Of a stretch of DNA of 13,196 nucleotides, positions 1 through 7,206 are shown in pieces. Each line of letters starts with the position of its first letter. The stretch's first letter is position 1. Under the pieces are notes generated by a model that saw only the letters and a list, made by a program, of their open reading frames with translations, did no database searches and was not told where the DNA came from. Source of the DNA: an uncultured Candidatus Peregrinibacteria bacterium (GTDB taxonomy: Bacteria > Patescibacteriota > Gracilibacteria > Peribacterales > Peribacteraceae); assembly GCA_903822115.1 (NCBI GenBank), contig CAIJNU010000016.1, positions 1 to 13,196 of the forward strand. Direction: 5' to 3'. The position numbers were made by a program, and so were the translations under genes.

Positions 1-2596
1 AGAGCGATTCGCCCATAAACTCCTTCTTGCGAAGCGCATTATATTCATTCGTCCAAAGCTCGCGATCACGCCACGCGCGGTACTGCTCGAGCGTGAGCCC
101 TTTCTTTTTGGCTTTCTTGAGCTCTTCTTCCGCCTTCTCCTTGGCTTTCTCGGACTGCTTGGCATCATTCGCGGAGGCACGTCCGCTCGCAATCCACTTC
201 GCAATCTTCTCCTCAACCGTCGTCGCCTTCTCGGCGTAACGCTCACGGGAGAGACGCCTAATCTTCTCCATGCGTCCGTCGTCCTGCTGGAATGCGGGAG
301 GCGGGAGCGTACTCACGGAAAAGGGCTTACTGGGAATGCCGTTGATCATGAGTCGCATGTAAGCGTGGTACTTGGGAAGACTCAGGATGTCTTTTGGCAG
401 CACCATCTCCTCGAATTGGAGGCTGAGCGGCTCCGCATCGTCAGAGCCGACCTGGAAGCACACCATGGATCCGACGTTGCCGAAAACGGCATCCCGAAGC
501 GTCGTATTGCTATTCCCCTCCCCGATGAGGAGCTGGTTCACGTACTGATTGGCCATGGTCAGATTGAGGCGGTACTTCCGCGCCTCGGAGAGAATCGTGG
601 CGAAGGATTCGGTGGCGAAGTTCTGGAATTCATCGACGTAGAGGTAGAAGTCCCGACGATCACTCTCCGGGATATCCGCCCTGCTCATGGCATCGAGCTG
701 AAACTTCGTGACCATCATCGATCCGAGGAAAGCCGAATTGTCCTCTCCAAGCTTCCCCTTGCTGAGATTCATCAGGATGATCTTGCCCGTATCCATCGCG
801 TGGCGGATGTCCACCTTCGAGACGACTTGCCCCACGATGTTGCGAATCATCGGCGTCGTGACGAGCTGTCCGATCTTGTTCTGCACCGCCGCGATCGCCT
901 CGGTGCGGTACTTGTCCGACCAGCTCGTGTATTCATCCTCCCAGAAACTCTTCACGAGGTGATTGGTGACGCGCTCCAGAATCTTCTCGCGGAAAGCGTC
1001 ATCCGAGAAGATGCGCATGATGCCGAGCATAGAGTTGTTTTCCGCATCCAGAAGCGCAAGAAGAGCATTGCGGAGGATGTACTCCATTCGTCCGGAGAAG
1101 GCATCGGGCCAGAGCTTCTTGAAGACGCTCATGAGCCCCGACGCGACGAGGGGACGCTGCTGGGCATTCGGGCAATTGAGCATGTTGAATGAAACTGGGA
1201 AGTCGCGATCGGCGGGATCGAAGAGGATGACATCGTTGGTGCGGCTCGCGGGGATGAAACGCATCACCGCCTCCACGAGATCGCCATGCGGATCAATGAC
1301 AGCGACACCGCGTCCCGCATGAATATCCGAGAAAATCATGTTCTCGAGGAGAGTCGATTTTCCCATGCCGGTCTTTCCGATGGTGTACATGTGCCGGCGG
1401 CGATCGTCCGTGCGGATGCCGAACTTCTGCCGCTGACCGCGGAATACCGCTTCCCCGAGCACGGTGAGATCGGGATTGTCCGCCTCCTCTTCAACAATCG
1501 GAAGATCCACGGGCGGCTCCAGCTTCTTACTCACGACCCAATCGAAATTCGGCGTCTTCACGAGGATGTTCGGCACGTGCCAGAGAGTGGCAACTTCCTC
1601 TACGGAGAGCAGAAAAGCCGATGAAAGACCCTGAACGAAATTCGACCGCATTCGAGACGATGAAGGGGCAAATCCATTGCATTGGGGCAACGTGAACTGT
1701 CGGAAACTCGATGCGATTTCCTCCACCTTGGCTCTCGCCTCCTCGGTAAATTTCTGCGGTGCGATAACACTCACTCTCACGGACGCCTCGAAGAGAAGAT
1801 GGTTGAGCTTATCGACTGCGGCCGTAGCCGCATCTTCCCGATCGTGGCTGCGCATCCCGACCTTCCGCTCATCCACGTTCTCATCCAACATTTCCTCTCC
1901 GGAAATCATGGAAATATTCTTCGTTGCTGGCTTCCCGAACCATGCCCGAAATCCGCCCATGAAAATATCCGCGGGAAGCAGCAGGAGCCTGTTCCATCCT
2001 CTCGCGAGGTGGACGCGAGTGAAGAGGCGAGCATAGACGGGAGAAATCTTACTGATGCCGCGCAGGAGAAGTGGAAAGAACGCCAGCGCGCGGCGACGGA
2101 ATTTGTGATTGATTGGGGCAATGACAATTTGAATATTGCCCCGCATTTTTGCCTTCGGATAGCGAACAAGTGCCGACGTCATCCCCGCGATCGTATCGAT
2201 GTTCTGCCGCGACACGAGATCAATGAATTGCGGGTAACGCTTGATCGGATAGAGCTCCGAGTTCGTGAGTGTGAGATCGCTGATAAAGACCGACTCCCCT
2301 TCCAGCGGATCGAGAAAATCGGAGGGCACGCGATCGATCTCCGCATCAGGGAACTGCGCGTAAATCTGACTCTCGATAAGAGTCGCAGACTTCGTGGAAG
2401 ATCTCGTGAAGAGGGCGATCTTTCCTTCGCTAAACCCCAACTCCAAACTGATGACTGCATCCTTCCTCTTGAGCGAATGCAGGGTCGAGAGGACCGCCTC
2501 CATCATCATCGGACCTCGCACGGCGCTCGTCTCGTCGGGATCGGGAAGCGAGGGGCGGATGCGCAGGAGAACGGTGTTGCTTTTTGCGGGGGGCAT
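1..2596 (-). CDS. TraG/VirD4/HerA-like type IV secretion or conjugation ATPase, C-terminus beyond the window
   Basis: An uninterrupted minus-strand frame runs from ATG at 2596 through the left edge (865 codons visible, no stop), so the C-terminus is missing. The N-terminal half (about residues 1-390) is a CPR-type region I cannot name. It has two hydrophobic or amphipathic stretches near residues 168-190 and 203-225 that could bind membrane. The second half is a RecA-like motor: Walker A GKTGMGKST at residues 407-415, then VIDPHGDL, and Walker B FYLYVDEFQNF with D655-E656. A lysine/glutamate-rich, probably coiled segment follows at about 790-845. This matches the HerA/TraG-type proteins annotated in Patescibacteria as type IV secretory conjugative DNA transfer proteins. 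The family uses ATP to move DNA or protein across the membrane; the substrate here is unknown. The start is supported by a TATACT box seven bases upstream. No other secretion gene lies in the window. Family assignment is firm; role is inferred. Confidence 0.85.
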   Translation of the reverse strand, partial: MPPAKSNTVLLRIRPSLPDPDETSAVRGPMMMEAVLSTLHSLKRKDAVISLELGFSEGKIALFTRSSTKSATLIESQIYAQFPDAEIDRVPSDFLDPLEGESVFISDLTLTNSELYPIKRYPQFIDLVSRQNIDTIAGMTSALVRYPKAKMRGNIQIVIAPINHKFRRRALAFFPLLLRGISKISPVYARLFTRVHLARGWNRLLLLPADIFMGGFRAWFGKPATKNISMISGEEMLDENVDERKVGMRSHDREDAATAAVDKLNHLLFEASVRVSVIAPQKFTEEARAKVEEIASSFRQFTLPQCNGFAPSSSRMRSNFVQGLSSAFLLSVEEVATLWHVPNILVKTPNFDWVVSKKLEPPVDLPIVEEEADNPDLTVLGEAVFRGQRQKFGIRTDDRRRHMYTIGKTGMGKSTLLENMIFSDIHAGRGVAVIDPHGDLVEAVMRFIPASRTNDVILFDPADRDFPVSFNMLNCPNAQQRPLVASGLMSVFKKLWPDAFSGRMEYILRNALLALLDAENNSMLGIMRIFSDDAFREKILERVTNHLVKSFWEDEYTSWSDKYRTEAIAAVQNKIGQLVTTPMIRNIVGQVVSKVDIRHAMDTGKIILMNLSKGKLGEDNSAFLGSMMVTKFQLDAMSRADIPESDRRDFYLYVDEFQNFATESFATILSEARKYRLNLTMANQYVNQLLIGEGNSNTTLRDAVFGNVGSMVCFQVGSDDAEPLSLQFEEMVLPKDILSLPKYHAYMRLMINGIPSKPFSVSTLPPPAFQQDDGRMEKIRRLSRERYAEKATTVEEKIAKWIASGRASANDAKQSEKAKEKAEEELKKAKKKGLTLEQYRAWRDRELWTNEYNALRKKEFMGESL

Positions 2597-2603
2597 CGCA
2601 GGG

Positions 2604-2609
2604 AGTATA
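2604..2609 (-). promoter_or_regulatory. -10 box of the TraG-like ATPase gene
   Basis: On the minus strand TATACT ends seven bases before the ATG at 2596, which would place the transcript start at about 2597 and make the mRNA leaderless or nearly so. No good -35 is seen; that region lies inside the GGACGTA-type repeat. Confidence 0.5.
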
Positions 2610-2610
2610 C

Positions 2611-2695
2611 AGGACGTAGGACAGAGGACTTAGGACGTGGGGAAAAGAGGATTCTTCGGAAAGATGTACGTCCTACGTCCCAATTCCTACGTCCT
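2611..2695. repeat. 28-base imperfect inverted repeat built of GGACGTA words
   Basis: Left arm 2611-2638 and right arm 2668-2695 are reverse complements at 23 of 28 positions, separated by 29 bases. Each arm itself repeats AGGACGTAGGA/TAGGACGT-like words. The element fills the gap between the hrcA stop and the start of the ATPase gene and covers the -35 region of the latter. It may fold into a long hairpin in the hrcA 3' UTR. It is not a canonical terminator, because no T-tract follows on the minus strand. It looks like a dispersed intergenic repeat; copies elsewhere cannot be checked here. Confidence 0.7.
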
Positions 2696-2700
2696 CTTCA

Positions 2701-3411
2701 TCACGCCTTGCTCAGCAGATCTGCGATCAGCTCGAGCGCAACGGTATTGTAGGCGTAATCCATGCGCATGTGCCCGAGGATGCCCACGGCTCCGCGATGT
2801 CCTCGTACGTGATATTCGGTAACCATCATGCTGCAGCTGTGAATCTGCGGGAGGATGTGCTCGTCACCGATGTAGTAGTGCACCTTCTCATCCACATCAA
2901 TCTTGGAGAGAACCTGCGAGAAGCGCTTCTCGAGCACCTCGGCCACGCCGGTGGCAAGCTTGGGATCTTCCAAAAATTCCGGCTGACGCAGCACGTTCGA
3001 CAGACCCATGTAATACACCCCCGGTTTGTGCGGCACCGTCGCAAATGCAACGTCGGGAATCATGCGTGAGAGGAGCGAGACGGCCTCGTACACATACTCC
3101 TGATCTTTGCGTTGGAAATACTGCTCCCGCAGTTCCGCGAATTTCTGGCGCACCTGCTTCTCGTGGAGCGACGGCTGCATGAATTCCCGCACGAAGACGC
3201 GGTAACCCTTCGCCGTTGGGATGCGCCCGGCGGAGACGTGGGGCTGCTGCAGGAATCCCTCGTCCTCGAGCATGCCCATTTCGCTTCGAATTGTGGCGGA
3301 GGAAAGACCAAAATCAGCGCCCTCGAGGAGCCTCTTCGAACCCACAGGCACCGCAGTCTGGATGAATTGATCGATGATGGCGACGAGCAATTTGCCCTGC
3401 CGTTCGTTCAT
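2701..3411 (-). CDS. hrcA: Heat-inducible transcription repressor HrcA, short form
   Basis: HrcA binds CIRCE operators and represses chaperone genes, with activity that depends on GroEL in studied bacteria. The N-terminal winged helix is clear: MNERQGKLLVAIIDQ, then LSSATIRSEM, then the family hallmark PHVSAGRIPTAKGYR. Near the C-terminus is GILGHMRMDYAY, matching the GPxRMDY signature of the GAF-like domain. The product is 236 aa against about 340 in typical HrcA, so the middle and dimerisation part is much reduced, as is common in Patescibacteria. The frame extends 15 codons further upstream, but I chose the ATG at 3411: it gives the canonical N-terminus, and a TGCTATGCT extended -10 plus a CIRCE sit just upstream. 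It lies 60 bases after rpmE on the same strand. No dnaK, grpE or groEL is in the window, so it would act on distant targets and on itself. Stop is TGA. Confidence 0.92.
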   Translation of the reverse strand: MNERQGKLLVAIIDQFIQTAVPVGSKRLLEGADFGLSSATIRSEMGMLEDEGFLQQPHVSAGRIPTAKGYRVFVREFMQPSLHEKQVRQKFAELREQYFQRKDQEYVYEAVSLLSRMIPDVAFATVPHKPGVYYMGLSNVLRQPEFLEDPKLATGVAEVLEKRFSQVLSKIDVDEKVHYYIGDEHILPQIHSCSMMVTEYHVRGHRGAVGILGHMRMDYAYNTVALELIADLLSKA

Positions 3412-3417
3412 GAGCTG

Positions 3418-3426
3418 AGCATAGCA
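3418..3426 (-). promoter_or_regulatory. Extended -10 promoter of hrcA
   Basis: The minus strand reads TGCTATGCT, an extended -10 (TGn + TATGCT, hexamer 3418-3423), six bases before the ATG at 3411. The expected transcript start is the A of the start codon, so the mRNA would be leaderless. The -35 is weak (CTGGCA, 3442-3447) and lies inside CIRCE. Confidence 0.5.
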
Positions 3427-3447
3427 CTCATGACGAAAGAGTGCCAG
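3421..3447 (-). promoter_or_regulatory. CIRCE operator of hrcA
   Basis: On the plus strand the arms read TAGCACTC (3422-3429) and GAGTGCCA (3439-3446) with a nine-base spacer. The CIRCE consensus is TTAGCACTC-N9-GAGTGCTAA; the core AGCACTC/GAGTGC and the spacing are exact, and the outer bases are imperfect. It lies nine bases before the chosen hrcA start and overlaps the promoter, implying autoregulation. Confidence 0.88.
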
Positions 3448-3471
3448 GAAGGACAAAGACGCTGCAATCTC

Positions 3472-3714
3472 TCATTTCTTCCCCGCCACGCTGCGGTCGA
3501 GACCGCCGTGGCCCGCCGCCATACGCTTGCGGAATCTCTCGACGCGCCCTCCCTTGATATCTTTCTGCGCCTTGCCCGTATAGATCGGATGACAACCGCG
3601 ACACACTTCAACTGACTGTTCCTTCACCGTCGACGGGATCTGATAGACGGCCCCGCAGGTGGTGCAGGTCATCTTCGCCTTGGGGAACGCCTCTGGATGG
3701 ATACCCTGTTTCAT
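3472..3714 (-). CDS. rpmE: Ribosomal protein bL31, zinc-binding type
   Basis: This is a component of the large ribosomal subunit at the central protuberance and inter-subunit bridge. The 80-residue product starts MKQGIHPEAFPKAKM, has a TCTTCGAVY first zinc knuckle and a VCRGCHPIYTGK second knuckle, and ends in a basic tail. Four cysteines in two CxxC pairs mark the zinc-containing (C+) form rather than the zinc-free paralog. I chose the ATG at 3714 because it begins the bL31 fold and lies nine bases after a TACAAT box; the frame stays open for 34 codons upstream with no family-like sequence. It lies upstream of hrcA on the same strand, divergent from the 136-aa ORF. Stop is TGA. Identity is firm. 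Confidence 0.95.
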   Translation of the reverse strand: MKQGIHPEAFPKAKMTCTTCGAVYQIPSTVKEQSVEVCRGCHPIYTGKAQKDIKGGRVERFRKRMAAGHGGLDRSVAGKK

Positions 3715-3723
3715 GGCCGGAGG

Positions 3724-3751
3724 ATTGTAACGAAGATCCGGAGGTTTGCAA
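3724..3751 (-). promoter_or_regulatory. Sigma70-type promoter of rpmE
   Basis: The minus strand has TTGCAA (3746-3751), 16 bases, then TACAAT (3724-3729). The predicted start is near 3717, leaving about a three-base leader before the ATG at 3714 and no room for a Shine-Dalgarno sequence. Confidence 0.6.
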
Positions 3752-3797
3752 CAGAATTGAAGGAAAGGCACACAGAGAACATCGACGAAGTCGGGAA

Positions 3798-3825
3798 TTG
3801 ACAAAGAAAACGGCACTTATAGACT
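3798..3825 (+). promoter_or_regulatory. Sigma70-type promoter of the 136-aa ORF
   Basis: A perfect -35 TTGACA (3798-3803), a 16-base spacer and TAGACT (3820-3825) end nine bases before the ATG at 3835. The transcript should start at about 3832-3835, so the message would be leaderless or nearly so. Confidence 0.55.
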
Positions 3826-3834
3826 CTCCCTCCA

Positions 3835-4245
3835 ATGTGGAAACTACGGAAAGCTCCTGCCAAAGAAGAGAGGATTGTAGAAGAAATCCTCGCCGCTTTT
3901 CCGAATGTAGCATCCAAACGTCCTTCCCCAGAGGAAGTAGAAACGATCATGCGTCCGTTTGGCGCGATTTCCTCTAACGCAGAACTTCGTATTAATCAGC
4001 TATTGTTCGAAAAGTGTGACCTTCCGATCCTTTTTGGGATTGGCCCTTGGATAGAGGCAAATCGCGTCGTATCAGGAAAAAGAGAAGAGGCTAAATTCGC
4101 TATTCGATTTTTGCTAGACAATGTCTGTCCACGAGTCTTGGCTCATCTTCCGAAAGCCGTCGAACATGCTCCCGGCCCCGTCGACCCGCGCATCCTCGGT
4201 CTCTTGAACAATCCTCATCATCGGCAGGAGGAGGAAATCTCATAG
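3835..4245 (+). CDS. Hypothetical protein, 136 aa
   Basis: I do not recognise this family. The product is soluble-looking, with no signal peptide or membrane segment. Its N-terminus is basic (MWKLRKAPAKEER), the middle is mixed helical with one hydrophobic stretch (LPILFGIGPWIEAN), and the end is polar with HHRQEEEIS. In favour of a real gene are a perfect TTGACA -35 with a -10 just upstream and isolation from any better overlapping frame. It is unlike its neighbours in having visibly more A/T at third positions and a TAG stop, where every other visible stop in the window is TGA. That could mean later acquisition, or simply a weakly constrained gene. It converges on gyrA with a 93-base gap. 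Confidence 0.6.
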   Translation: MWKLRKAPAKEERIVEEILAAFPNVASKRPSPEEVETIMRPFGAISSNAELRINQLLFEKCDLPILFGIGPWIEANRVVSGKREEAKFAIRFLLDNVCPRVLAHLPKAVEHAPGPVDPRILGLLNNPHHRQEEEIS

Positions 4246-4281
4246 CACAGCTCCTCGGAATCGTCGGCATCTTCGGAACCT

Positions 4282-4302
4282 GTCCTGAGCACAATCGAAA
4301 GA
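4282..4302 (-). repeat. Diverged copy of a CTTCGA...GCTCAGGAC repeat
   Basis: The 21-base reverse complement (4302 to 4282) matches positions 7209-7229 at 16 of 21 bases, including the run GCTCAGGAC. It lies in the gap between the 136-aa ORF and gyrA, in opposite orientation to the other copy. Confidence 0.5.
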
Positions 4303-4328
4303 TACTTCTTTATCACTTCTTCGACCCC

Positions 4329-4354
4329 GCCACGTCGTTCACGAACGACGTGGC
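4329..4354. repeat. 26-base palindromic element, copy 1, overlapping the 3' end of gyrA
   Basis: Arms GCCACGTCGTTC (4329-4340) and GAACGACGTGGC (4343-4354) are perfect reverse complements around AC. Read on the minus strand, the right part encodes the last GyrA codons and the TGA stop. A second copy with a compensated base-pair change lies at 11131-11156. No T-tract follows on either strand, so it is not a standard intrinsic terminator, though the strong hairpin could still end or protect transcripts. Confidence 0.85.
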
Positions 4355-7011
4355 CCCGCCTTCTTCTTCACCGGAGCCGCTGTCGCCGCTGCTTCCGTCG
4401 CCATCTTCTTGGCCACCCTCTGCACGCGACGACCCTCCTTCTCGATCGCTTCCACCTCCTCCACGCGCAAATCCTCGGCGGCCTGCAAGATCGCCTCCTG
4501 GCTCTCCTTATCCTCCATGACCACGTTCATCGTCGCCACTTTATCGCGGGCATTGAGTCGCATGACGATCACGCCCTGCGTGGCGCGACCGCGCGAGGGA
4601 ATATCCGAGAGACGCATGCGAATCATCTGACCCTGCTTGCTGATGCACAGAAGATCGCCGTCTTCTCCCTGCTGTAGAACACATCCTCCCACGATGTCGC
4701 CCGTCTTCGCCGTCAGCTGCGCCGCCTTCACGCCCGTGCCTCCCCTTCCCTGGAAACGATACTCGGTGACCGGCGTCATCTTCCCGAGTCCGTTCTCCAT
4801 CACGACCATGAGCTGGCTATGCGCGGGATCCCGGATGAGCGCTGCCTCCACGACGACGTCGCCACCGCCAAGCTTGATACCGCGAACGCCCGCGGCACTA
4901 CGACCCATCGAACGCACGTCATCTTCCTTAAAACGAATCGCCTTCCCCTTGCGCGTGAGAATGAAGATCTCATCCTTGCCGCTCGTCGCGACGACCCACT
5001 TGAGCTCGTCGCCGGGCGGAAGCTTCTGCGCAATCAGACCGGAGCGACGGATATTCTCGAATTCGGACACCTCCGTGCGCTTCACCGTTCCCTTGTTCGT
5101 CGCCATGAAGAGGAACTTCGCCTCCTTGAGATCCGCCTTGAGCATCGCCGTGATGCGTTCTTCCGGCTGCAGCTGGAGCAAATTCACGATCGCCTGCCCC
5201 TTCGCCGCCCTGCCCGCCTGCGGCAACTCGTAGACCGGGAGACGGAAGATGCGACCCGTGTTCGTGAAGTAGAGGAGGTCATCGTGGTTCATGACATGCA
5301 GGAGCGAGAGCACCTCGTCATCCTCCTTCGTCTCCATGCCGATGACGCCCTTCCCGCCGCGGTGTTGCGCGCGGAATTGGGACGGACTCAGGCGCTTCAC
5401 GTATCCGGCGAGCGTGAGCGTGACCATCATTGGCGCGTTGGGAATCGTGTCCTTCGCTGAGAACTGCCCGACTTCGTAGGGCACCACCGTCGTGCGGCGG
5501 CCGTCGTCGTACGTCGCCTTCAATTGCAGCAATTCATTCTTAATGACGCCGTCCATCTTCTTCTGACTCTTGAGGAGTTCCTCGCACTCCGCGATGAATT
5601 TCTTCTTCTCCTTGAGCTCGTCTTCGATCTTCTTGCGCTCGAGACCCGCGAGCGTCTGGAGGCGCATCTGGAGGATGGCGTCGGCCTGGATCTCCGACAA
5701 TTTGAACTTCTTCACGAGATTCACATGCGCGATCTCTTTCGTCTCGCTCTTCTTAATGGTGGCAATGACCTGATCGATGTGATCGAGTGCGATCTTGAGT
5801 CCCTCGAGGATGTGTGCCCGCTCTTTCGCGCGATCGCGATCGAAAATGATGCGCCTGCGCACGACCACGCGACGGTGTCCGACGAAAATTTCGAGGAGTT
5901 CGAGAAGATTCAGGAGGCGAGGCTGCAAGCCATCCGCAAGCGCGATCATGTTGTAACCGAAACTCGTCTGAAGGTCGGTGAGCTTGAAGAGCTGATTCAG
6001 GACTTTCTGCGGATAGGCGTCCTTCTTGAGTTCGATGATGATGCGGATGCCGTCGCGATCGGACTCGTCGCGGATGTCGGAGACACCGACGATGATCTTC
6101 TCGTTCACGAGCTCTGCCATACGCTCGATCCGCGAGGACTTGTTCACCTGAGAGGGACTTTCGTTGATGCGGATTTGGTAGCGGCCGTTGCCCATCTCTT
6201 CGATCTCCGCCTTTCCGCGGATGACCACGCTCCCCCTTCCCGTCAGGTACGCCTGCCGGATCGCTTCCTTGTTATACACGATCCCTCGCGTCGGGAAGTC
6301 CGGCCCCTTCACGAATTCGAGCATATCTTCCACCGTCGCATTCTCATGCTCCATGAGATGCACTGTCGCATCCACGAGCTCGCCGAGGTTGTGGGGCGGG
6401 ATGTTCGTCGCCATACCGACCGCGATTCCCACCGTTCCATTGAGGAGGAGGTTCGGGATCTTGGACGGGAGCACCATGGGCTCCTTGCGCGACGCATCGT
6501 AGTTCGGAATGAAATCCACCGTGTCCTTCTCGATATCCGAGAGCATCTCATCGGCGATCTTGTCCATGCGACACTCCGTGTAACGCATGGCCGCCGCTCC
6601 GTCCCCGTCGATCGATCCGAAGTTACCCTGACCGTCGACGAGCGTGTAGCGCATGGAAAAATCCTGCGCCATGCGGACGAGCGCCTCGTACACGGAGGAA
6701 TCGCCGTGCGGGTGATACTTTCCGAGTACGTCTCCTACTACGAGCGCCGACTTGCGGTACTTGCTCGCGGAGCGCAGTCCCAACTCGTGCATCGAGAAGA
6801 GGATGCGTCGGTGTACGGGCTTGAGTCCGTCTCTGGCGTCCGGGAGCGCGCGCGCGACGATGACGCTCATTGCATAGCTCAAGTAGCTCTCCTCCATCTC
6901 CGTCACGATCGCTCGCGGCGCGAGTCGACCGATGTTCGAAAGCGTCTCGCCGCCTCCGGAGAGGGGCTGCTGCTCGGGTTTCTTACCGGAATCGCTCTTC
7001 TTGTCTGCCAT
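4339..7011 (-). CDS. gyrA: DNA gyrase subunit A
   Basis: This is the breakage-reunion subunit of gyrase, which with GyrB introduces negative supercoils using ATP. The 890-residue product starts MADKKSDSGKK. The N-terminal domain has RDGLKPVHRRI, the quinolone-determining segment HPHGDSSVYEA (Ser105 and Glu109 at the E. coli Ser83 and Asp87 positions) and the catalytic tyrosine Y144 in AAMRYTECR. A coiled region follows, then a C-terminal pinwheel domain containing the GyrA box QHRGGKG at 549-555. That box marks gyrase rather than topoisomerase IV. The C-terminus is a lysine/alanine-rich tail ending in PRRS, encoded by a palindromic repeat. The frame is open 116 codons further upstream, but that stretch is low-complexity and overlaps rsmI, so I rejected it. 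gyrB is not in the window. Stop is TGA. Confidence 0.97.
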   Translation of the reverse strand: MADKKSDSGKKPEQQPLSGGGETLSNIGRLAPRAIVTEMEESYLSYAMSVIVARALPDARDGLKPVHRRILFSMHELGLRSASKYRKSALVVGDVLGKYHPHGDSSVYEALVRMAQDFSMRYTLVDGQGNFGSIDGDGAAAMRYTECRMDKIADEMLSDIEKDTVDFIPNYDASRKEPMVLPSKIPNLLLNGTVGIAVGMATNIPPHNLGELVDATVHLMEHENATVEDMLEFVKGPDFPTRGIVYNKEAIRQAYLTGRGSVVIRGKAEIEEMGNGRYQIRINESPSQVNKSSRIERMAELVNEKIIVGVSDIRDESDRDGIRIIIELKKDAYPQKVLNQLFKLTDLQTSFGYNMIALADGLQPRLLNLLELLEIFVGHRRVVVRRRIIFDRDRAKERAHILEGLKIALDHIDQVIATIKKSETKEIAHVNLVKKFKLSEIQADAILQMRLQTLAGLERKKIEDELKEKKKFIAECEELLKSQKKMDGVIKNELLQLKATYDDGRRTTVVPYEVGQFSAKDTIPNAPMMVTLTLAGYVKRLSPSQFRAQHRGGKGVIGMETKEDDEVLSLLHVMNHDDLLYFTNTGRIFRLPVYELPQAGRAAKGQAIVNLLQLQPEERITAMLKADLKEAKFLFMATNKGTVKRTEVSEFENIRRSGLIAQKLPPGDELKWVVATSGKDEIFILTRKGKAIRFKEDDVRSMGRSAAGVRGIKLGGGDVVVEAALIRDPAHSQLMVVMENGLGKMTPVTEYRFQGRGGTGVKAAQLTAKTGDIVGGCVLQQGEDGDLLCISKQGQMIRMRLSDIPSRGRATQGVIVMRLNARDKVATMNVVMEDKESQEAILQAAEDLRVEEVEAIEKEGRRVQRVAKKMATEAAATAAPVKKKAGPRRS

Positions 7012-7043
7012 GGGAAAAACGGCGGGAAAGGATGTTCCGGTGG

Positions 7044-7049
7044 ATTGTA
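7044..7049 (-). promoter_or_regulatory. -10 box of gyrA
   Basis: On the minus strand TACAAT lies 32 bases before the ATG at 7011, giving a leader of about 26 bases. The leader is pyrimidine-rich (ending GTTTTTCCC before ATG) and has no Shine-Dalgarno sequence. No convincing -35 is seen. Confidence 0.45.
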
Positions 7050-7093
7050 GCGGATTTCGCGCAAGAGGAAAGGGGTGGGGCGAAAAAGAAGAA

Positions 7094-7157
7094 GGGAAAG
7101 ACGAGGAAGACAAAGAGGACAAGAAAACACTGGACTCCCCGTCTTCCTTGTCTTCCC
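7094..7157. repeat. Inverted repeat in the gyrA/rsmI divergent region
   Basis: Left arm 7094-7111 (GGGAAAGACGAGGAAGAC) and right arm 7141-7157 (GTCTTCCTTGTCTTCCC) are complementary apart from one wobble position and one extra base, around a 29-base loop. The flanks are purine-rich on one side and pyrimidine-rich on the other (AAAGAGGACAAG; ATTCCTCTATCATCCTC). This is the longest gene-free stretch in the window (7012-7258). It holds the gyrA promoter, this repeat and the 7207-7230 repeat; no RNA gene is evident. Confidence 0.6.
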
Positions 7158-7206
7158 TGTATTCCTCTATCATCCTCTCATCCTCTCCGTCGTCTCCACT
7201 CCCATC

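Noticed and set aside
2611..2695. CRISPR array
   Set aside because: The repeated words are short, inverted and lack regular spacers; no cas genes are present anywhere in the window.
1682..2752. 356-codon plus-strand open frame, and a similar 275-codon one at 365-1192
   Set aside because: Both are antisense to the TraG-like ATPase, whose Walker A and B motifs lie in one continuous minus-strand frame from 2596 to the edge.
4329..4354. Palindromes as ordinary rho-independent terminators
   Set aside because: No run of T follows either copy on either strand; a non-canonical terminator role remains possible and is listed as a finding.
5524..7050. 508-codon plus-strand open frame
   Set aside because: Antisense shadow of gyrA; the translation is rich in His/Arg/Asp/Val from complementing GC-rich codons and has no domain, while GyrA on the other strand is unmistakable.
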